From: Streptomyces sp. WAC 01529
GTDB lineage: Bacteria > Actinomycetota > Actinomycetes > Streptomycetales > Streptomycetaceae
Direction of reading: 5' to 3'
DNA: 64,000 nt
Assembly: GCF_003945545.1 (NCBI RefSeq)
Contig: NZ_CP029617.1
Span: 7,529,001 to 7,593,000, forward strand
A program made the translations under genes and the position numbers. Each line of letters begins with the position of its first letter. The first letter of the stretch is position 1. The notes below the pieces were generated by a model. That model was not told where the DNA came from, made no database searches, and saw only the letters and a list, made by a program, of their open reading frames with translations. Positions 59,530 through 64,000 of the stretch are shown in pieces.

Positions 59530-61605
59530 TCAGCGCGACGCGAACGAGGTGCCCGCCGTCTCGGCGGCGAGCCCCTGCTCCAGGTCCTCCGCGAGCAGCC
59601 GCTTGGCGATCGTGTCCACCGCGGCCGTCAGCTCCTCGTCCGGCGGCCGCCCGAGGTCCTTCTCGATCTCCTCGGCCAGCCACGACGACCACGCCCCGGC
59701 GATGACCTCCGCCTCGCGCTCCCCGGCGGGCGTGTGGGAGAAGTATGTGCCGGTGCGGGTCAGATACCCCTCCTCGACCATGCGGTCGAAGACCGGCACA
59801 AGCACCTCGGCCGGGATCCTGCGCCGCGCCGCGATCAGGCCGAGGCTCGCGTGCCCCACCATGCGGGTGAAGAGCGAGACCTGCATGACCGCCCAGGCGC
59901 CCGCGATGTCCAGCCGGGTGTCGGAGCCCTTGATGATGCCGCGCGCGGTGTTCATGCCGACATTGCGTACGATCCCGGCGACGCTCCGCTCCAGTACGTG
60001 CCCCGAGTCGCCGCTGGACGGCTGCGCGAAGCCCTCACCCATGTCGGGCGCGCCCATCCGCGCGCTGTCGCGCAACTCCACCTGTTTGAGGAAGAGCGCC
60101 ACCAGGAAACCGAGGAACGCCACGGGGACGGTCCACAGGAAGACGGTGTGCAGGGTGTCCGCGTACGCCTCGACGACCGGCCCCGCCGCCGCGTCCGGCA
60201 GATCGTGCACCCCCTGCGGGCTCTGCGCGGCCTTCGCGATCGCCGCCGGATCCACGACGCCGGTCCCCGCGGCCCGGGCGACCCCGTCCTTGAGGTTGGG
60301 CTCGAGGGTGTTGGCGTAGATCGTCCCGAACACCGCCGTGCCGAACGAGCTGCCCAGCGTACGGAAGAACGTCACGCCCGACGTGGCGGTGCCCAGATCC
60401 GCGTACGGGACGGTGTTCTGCACGGCGATCGTCAGGACCTGCATGCACAGGCCGATGCCGACGCCGAGGACGAACATGTACAGCGACTCCAGCCACGCGC
60501 TCGTGGTGCTCCCCATGAGCGAGAGCAGATAGAGCCCGAGCGCCATCACCAGCGCGCCGATGATCGGGAAGATCCGGTACGTCCCCGTCTTGCTGACGAC
60601 GTTGCCGCTGAAGACGGACGCGATGAGCAGCCCGACCACCATGGGCAGCGTCCGCACGCCCGAGATCGTGGCCGAGTCCCCGTCGACGTACTGGAGGTAG
60701 GTCGGCAGGAACGTCATCGCGCCGAGCATCGCGAAACCCACGATGAAGCTGAGGATCGAGCAGACCGTGAAGACGGGGTTGCCGAAGAGCCGCATCGGCA
60801 GCATCGGTTCGGCGGCGCGCGTCTCCACGACGCAGAACAGCGCCAGTGCGATCAGGCCGCCGGCGAAGAGGCCGATGATCGTGGGTGACCCCCACGCGTA
60901 CTGATTGCCGCCCCAGCTCGTGGCGAGGATCAGCGCGCTCGCCCCGACGGCCACGAGCGCGATGCCCAGGTAGTCGATGACCGGCCGCGCCACGGACTTC
61001 ACCACGGGGATGGTGCGGGCCGCCGCGATGACGACGACGATCGCGATGGGCACATTGACGTAGAACGCCCAGCGCCAGCTGAGATGGTCGGTGAAGAGCC
61101 CGCCGAGCAGCGGCCCGATCACGGTGGAGACCCCGAAGACGGCGCCGATCGCACCCTGGTACTTGCCGCGCTCGCGCAGCGGGATGACATCGGCGATCAG
61201 CGCCATGGACGTGACCATCAGGCCGCCCGCGCCGATGCCCTGCATCGCCCGCCAGGCGATGAGCAGCGTCATGTTCGTCGACAGGCCGCACAGGAACGAC
61301 CCCGTGATGAAGATGACCGCCGAGACCTGGAAGACGACCTTCCGCCCGAACAGGTCGCCGAACTTGCCGACCAGGACCGTGGCGACGGTCTCCGCGAGCA
61401 GATACGACGTCACCACCCACGACATGTGCTCCGCCCCGCCGAGATCCGACACGATCGTGGGCAGCGCGGTGCCGACGATGGTCTGGTCGAGGGCGGCGAG
61501 CAGCATCCCCAGCATGATCGTCACGAAGACGACGTTGCGGCGCCGCCGGTCGAGCACGGGCGGCGCCGGTGCCGCGACGGCGGCCGACTGATCGCTCAAG
61601 GTCAC
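59530..61605 (-). CDS. MFS drug exporter (EmrB/QacA type) with long C-terminal extension
   Basis: 691 residues. Fourteen membrane segments are predicted up to about residue 530, with the entry motif LDQTIVGTALPTI (DHA2 motif), LVGKFGDLFGRK (motif A) and GPLLGGLFTD (motif C). This is the 14-TMS drug:proton antiporter group. The last 150 residues (GHVLERSVAGIVRNVG..., LVPVFDRMVEEGYLTRTGTY, LTAAVDTIAKRL) form a soluble part of winged-helix look, found in some actinobacterial members. It converges on the acyl-CoA ligase gene with 28 bases between. No regulator gene is adjacent. Confidence 0.9.
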   Translation of the reverse strand: MTLSDQSAAVAAPAPPVLDRRRRNVVFVTIMLGMLLAALDQTIVGTALPTIVSDLGGAEHMSWVVTSYLLAETVATVLVGKFGDLFGRKVVFQVSAVIFITGSFLCGLSTNMTLLIAWRAMQGIGAGGLMVTSMALIADVIPLRERGKYQGAIGAVFGVSTVIGPLLGGLFTDHLSWRWAFYVNVPIAIVVVIAAARTIPVVKSVARPVIDYLGIALVAVGASALILATSWGGNQYAWGSPTIIGLFAGGLIALALFCVVETRAAEPMLPMRLFGNPVFTVCSILSFIVGFAMLGAMTFLPTYLQYVDGDSATISGVRTLPMVVGLLIASVFSGNVVSKTGTYRIFPIIGALVMALGLYLLSLMGSTTSAWLESLYMFVLGVGIGLCMQVLTIAVQNTVPYADLGTATSGVTFFRTLGSSFGTAVFGTIYANTLEPNLKDGVARAAGTGVVDPAAIAKAAQSPQGVHDLPDAAAGPVVEAYADTLHTVFLWTVPVAFLGFLVALFLKQVELRDSARMGAPDMGEGFAQPSSGDSGHVLERSVAGIVRNVGMNTARGIIKGSDTRLDIAGAWAVMQVSLFTRMVGHASLGLIAARRRIPAEVLVPVFDRMVEEGYLTRTGTYFSHTPAGEREAEVIAGAWSSWLAEEIEKDLGRPPDEELTAAVDTIAKRLLAEDLEQGLAAETAGTSFASR

Positions 61606-61717
61606 CCGCCCACCCTCACACCGGCCCGGCGCGGGTGCATGCGGGGCGAGGCCGGTCTGGTGATGGGGGGCGGGGGGCCGTGGCGGGTGTCCGGGGGTGC
61701 TGTGGTGTGCCGGGTGG

Positions 61718-62254
61718 CTAGCGCTCCGCGCCGCCGCGCAGCCGTGGCGCGTGGGCGCCCGCGTCCACCGCGGTCTCCTCCCGCTCCAACAGCTCCGCCA
61801 GCGCCCCGGCCCAGCGGATCACTTCCGCGAGGTCGATCCCGTACGGCCGCTCCGGCCGCTCCGGGCCGCTCCCGCGCCAGTGCTCGACCGCCCCCGCACC
61901 CCGGAGCAGCAGCCGCGCCCCGCCCTTGGTGTTGCCGCGGGCCGCGTGGGTCAGGCCGACGGCCAGCTGGGCCAGCCCTTTCCACAGGTCCCGCTCCGTC
62001 TCCGGGCCGGATTTCCACGCGTCCTCGAAGACCTCGTGCGCGTGGAAGGGCCGCCCCGCGTCCAGCAGGGCCTGCGCCTCGGAGACCGACTCCTCGGGCG
62101 CGCGCACGACGCCCTCGGGCTGCCGGGCCACGCCGTCCGCGCCATAGGGCAACGGCCGGCCTAGCCCGTCGCGCGGCCGCTGGTTACGGGCCCGGCCCTC
62201 CTCGTCACGATCACGGTCACGGCCACTGGCGTACGGTCCGGGTGCGGTGCTCAT
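61718..62254 (-). CDS. DUF309-domain protein
   Basis: 178 residues. After a low-complexity, charged N-terminus the core reads LLDAGRPFHAHEVFEDAWKS, ERDLWKGLAQLAVGLTHAARGNTKGG and ARLLLRGAGAVEHW, the signature of the DUF309 helical domain with its conserved HAHEVFEDAW. No biochemical role is known for the family. The true start may be later than 62254, because the first 50 residues are poorly conserved in type. It is read away from the second tRNA-Pro. Confidence 0.82.
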   Translation of the reverse strand: MSTAPGPYASGRDRDRDEEGRARNQRPRDGLGRPLPYGADGVARQPEGVVRAPEESVSEAQALLDAGRPFHAHEVFEDAWKSGPETERDLWKGLAQLAVGLTHAARGNTKGGARLLLRGAGAVEHWRGSGPERPERPYGIDLAEVIRWAGALAELLEREETAVDAGAHAPRLRGGAER

Positions 62255-62361
62255 ACGAGGATTGTCGCGCGTACCTGACGGCGGTCACCGGGGAACGGAG
62301 CACCCTCACACGTGGGGTAGAGTTCTACCTGTGATCACGCGGGACACCGCAGAGAACACAC

Positions 62362-62435
<74 letters not shown>

Positions 62436-62454
62436 CTCGAAAGAGTCGCAGGTC

Positions 62455-62498
62455 AGGGGCCGTTTCAGAGTAATCTGAAACGGCCCCTTGATCGTTTT
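62455..62498 (+). terminator. Intrinsic terminator after tRNA-Pro, right copy
   Basis: A perfect 15-bp stem (62455-62469 with 62474-62488), loop GTAA, followed by TGATCGTTTT. It is the counterpart of the left terminator, with the lower stem partly lost by substitutions. Confidence 0.88.
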
Positions 62499-62644
62499 GG
62501 GGACCCGCTGGGGACCAGGCCCGGCCATTGCCTTTCCCGCTGCTTCAGCCGGCACGGCTCCTGCCGACCCCCCACGCGGGTGACGATGCCTGACCGCGGT
62601 ATGGCTGAGGCCAGGCATCGTCACGTAGGGGTGACCCTTGCCGA

Positions 62645-63226
62645 CTAGGGCGCGTCCACCAGCACGCGCCCGCCGGTCCGGGTGTGCGCCGCGGCGCCGT
62701 TCGCGTACGCGTTCTCGACACGTGAGCGTTCCGCCGCGTCGGGCACCGCGTTACGGCAGCTCGTACCGGCGCTGGAGCCCGACATCAGCTGCGAGCAGGG
62801 GCCGGGCTTGGTGTCCGGCAGGCCCAGGTTGTGGCCGAGTTCGTGGGCGACGATGCGGGTTTTGTCATAGCCCTGGGAGACCGCCTGGCTGCCGAGTTCG
62901 ACCCGGGCCCGGCCGCCCGGCCTGACCGGTCCGAGCGTGGCCTGGGGCCAGCCCGTGGTGGCCACGATCTGGATCTCCGCTCGGCTGCCAGGGGCGGCTT
63001 TGACCAGCTTGACGTTGCCGACGTTGCCGTTCCACGAGGCGACCCCGGCGGAGATCGCCTGCTCCCAGCCTGCCGCTCGGCTGGCGTCGTAGCGGAGCGT
63101 GACCTGCGCGGCCACGTGCTTCGGCGTGGTGGGCTCGGCCGCGGACACGGCGTGCGCCGCCGGCATCGCGGTCAGGAGCACCCCTGTCGCGGCACCGGCT
63201 ATACCTAACCGTAGGTAGTGCACCAT
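62645..63226 (-). CDS. snpA: Snapalysin-type small secreted metalloprotease (M7)
   Basis: 193 residues. A signal peptide begins MVHYLRLGIAGAATG and ends near AHAVSAA, followed by a short propeptide. The mature part has VAAQVTLRYDASRAAGWEQAI and the zinc-binding motif HELGHNLGLPD, with Asp as the third ligand as in snapalysin, the smallest metalloprotease known and a Streptomyces speciality. The closing PGPCSQLMSGSSAG with its Met-turn and NGAAAHTRT tail also fit. The ATG at 63226 follows AAAGGA; the extra residues upstream to 63307 lack an RBS. It is extracellular. Confidence 0.93.
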   Translation of the reverse strand: MVHYLRLGIAGAATGVLLTAMPAAHAVSAAEPTTPKHVAAQVTLRYDASRAAGWEQAISAGVASWNGNVGNVKLVKAAPGSRAEIQIVATTGWPQATLGPVRPGGRARVELGSQAVSQGYDKTRIVAHELGHNLGLPDTKPGPCSQLMSGSSAGTSCRNAVPDAAERSRVENAYANGAAAHTRTGGRVLVDAP

Positions 63227-63329
63227 CACTGTCCTTTCATGCGGGAGGAGTCGGACCCCGAGGGGTCCGAGAGGAGAGGACCAAAAAGAGTGGCGCGAAC
63301 ATGACAACTAGCGCCTTGCGGGGTCGAGG

Positions 63330-64000
63330 TCAACCGTTGGAGACCGCGGACTGTATCCAGTTGGTGTACGCGGCGGTGGCCGTGTAGTTCGACCTGGACT
63401 GCCGGTCGCTGGTCGAGGCCACTCCGACCAGGGCGCCGCCGGCCATCGCGGGCCCGCCGGAGTCTCCGCCGGCCGCGACACCGTCGACGCCCTGAAGGCC
63501 GATCGCGGTGCCGCCGTAGTAGTCCGTGGTCAGACCGGTCATCCGCATGGTGGCGGTCTTCAGGACGGGGGACTGGCAGGTGCTCTCGTTGTCCCGGCAG
63601 GTGGCGCCCCATCCGTAGACGGAGACGTTCGTACCCGTCTGGGGGTAGGCGCCGGCGATCCTGGCAGGCGTGAGGGTGACGTCCCGGTCCAGCTTCACCA
63701 TGGCGAGGTCGGCCGACGGGTGCAGGGTGATGCGTGCGGCGGCGGCCACCGTGCCGCCGCTCGACGCGTAGGTGCTGCCGATACGGAAGGTGTACTGCGC
63801 GGACTGGTTCACGCAGTGCTTGGCGGTCAGGATGTGACGGGCCGACACCAGGGTCGCGGTGCACATGCCCTGGCCGTTCCTCAAGACGCGGGCGTGGTAG
63901 GGCTGCGCCTGTGTCTCCCTGCCGCCGATGATGGGCTGTGCGCCGGTCTTCTTCGGTGACACGGCCGCCGTACCGAAGGCGCCGGTGGTGGAGGCTGCGG
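63330..64000 (-). CDS. Trypsin-like serine protease, 5' end beyond the window
   Basis: About 223 residues are visible and the frame stays open to the window edge, so the start and most of the signal peptide are missing. The S1 chymotrypsin-fold triad is clear: LTAKHCV (His), SADLAMVKL (Asp) and GGDSGGPAMAG (Ser). The mature N-terminus IIGGRETQAQPYHA follows a short pro-region. An SVYGWGATC strand and several cysteines for disulfides are also present. It is probably secreted, like the adjacent snapalysin, and the two may be expressed together. Confidence 0.92.
   Translation of the reverse strand, partial: AASTTGAFGTAAVSPKKTGAQPIIGGRETQAQPYHARVLRNGQGMCTATLVSARHILTAKHCVNQSAQYTFRIGSTYASSGGTVAAAARITLHPSADLAMVKLDRDVTLTPARIAGAYPQTGTNVSVYGWGATCRDNESTCQSPVLKTATMRMTGLTTDYYGGTAIGLQGVDGVAAGGDSGGPAMAGGALVGVASTSDRQSRSNYTATAAYTNWIQSAVSNG

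Overview
The window is high-GC DNA (roughly 70% by eye) from a filamentous actinomycete, almost certainly Streptomyces. Supporting signs are GTG/TTG starts, a large AAA/LuxR-type regulator, SigB/F/G-type stress signalling with PP2C phosphatases and STAS proteins, a snapalysin-type metalloprotease, sugar ABC permeases with no ATPase gene beside them, and degenerate insertion sequences. About 50 protein genes are intact. Two tRNA-Pro(GGG) genes lie 62 kb apart, and several pseudogenes are visible.

Layout. 1-700: end of a YjbR-like gene, tRNA-Pro with a strong terminator, and the C-terminal relic of a tyrosine integrase. 0.8-5.6 kb: alpha/beta hydrolase, secreted serine hydrolase, LysR regulator, hemerythrin protein and a disulfide-reductase pseudogene. 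5.6-12.4 kb: two paralogous NAD-epimerase-like genes bracket a MarR and a large LuxR regulator; the second epimerase overlaps an unusual metallo-beta-lactamase-fold gene. 12.5-20.9 kb: a partner-switching stress module with three STAS proteins, a GAF-PP2C phosphatase, a sigma factor and a 1387-residue hybrid kinase/receiver/phosphatase/anti-sigma-kinase protein. 20.9-21.7 kb: an SDR with a substituted catalytic lysine.

22.2-30.5 kb is the most interesting region: a PP-loop ATPase, an ATP-grasp ligase, a nitrilase-family amidohydrolase, a YbaK-like deacylase, a COG3375-type acyltransferase, an N-succinylamino-acid-racemase-like enolase and a MurE-like ligase. Together these look like an NRPS-independent peptide or modified amino acid pathway. 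A cation-efflux gene and an MscS channel follow, then an arginine amidinotransferase and a sugar-type ABC importer (33.5-37.9 kb), which may or may not belong to the same pathway.

38-42.4 kb is a gene-poor, lower-GC zone with IS630 and IS5 relics, strong hairpins and small hypothetical genes. 42.6-52.7 kb carries a radical SAM protein with a long cysteine spacing, SDR, GNAT, an APC permease, a secondary hypothetical gene and an overlapping operon of an FGGY kinase with two FAD oxidoreductases. 52.8-55 kb has twin secreted propeller-like proteins. 55.4-59.5 kb has a GtrA protein and a MarR/thiolase/acyl-CoA-ligase unit. 59.5-62.3 kb has an MFS exporter and a DUF309 protein. The second tRNA-Pro (62.36 kb) is followed by snapalysin and a trypsin-like protease cut by the window edge.

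The two tRNA-Pro genes and about 80 bases downstream of each form a direct repeat, and the integrase relic sits just inside the left copy. The 62-kb interval may therefore be, or contain, an old integrative island. This is an inference and needs comparison with related genomes.
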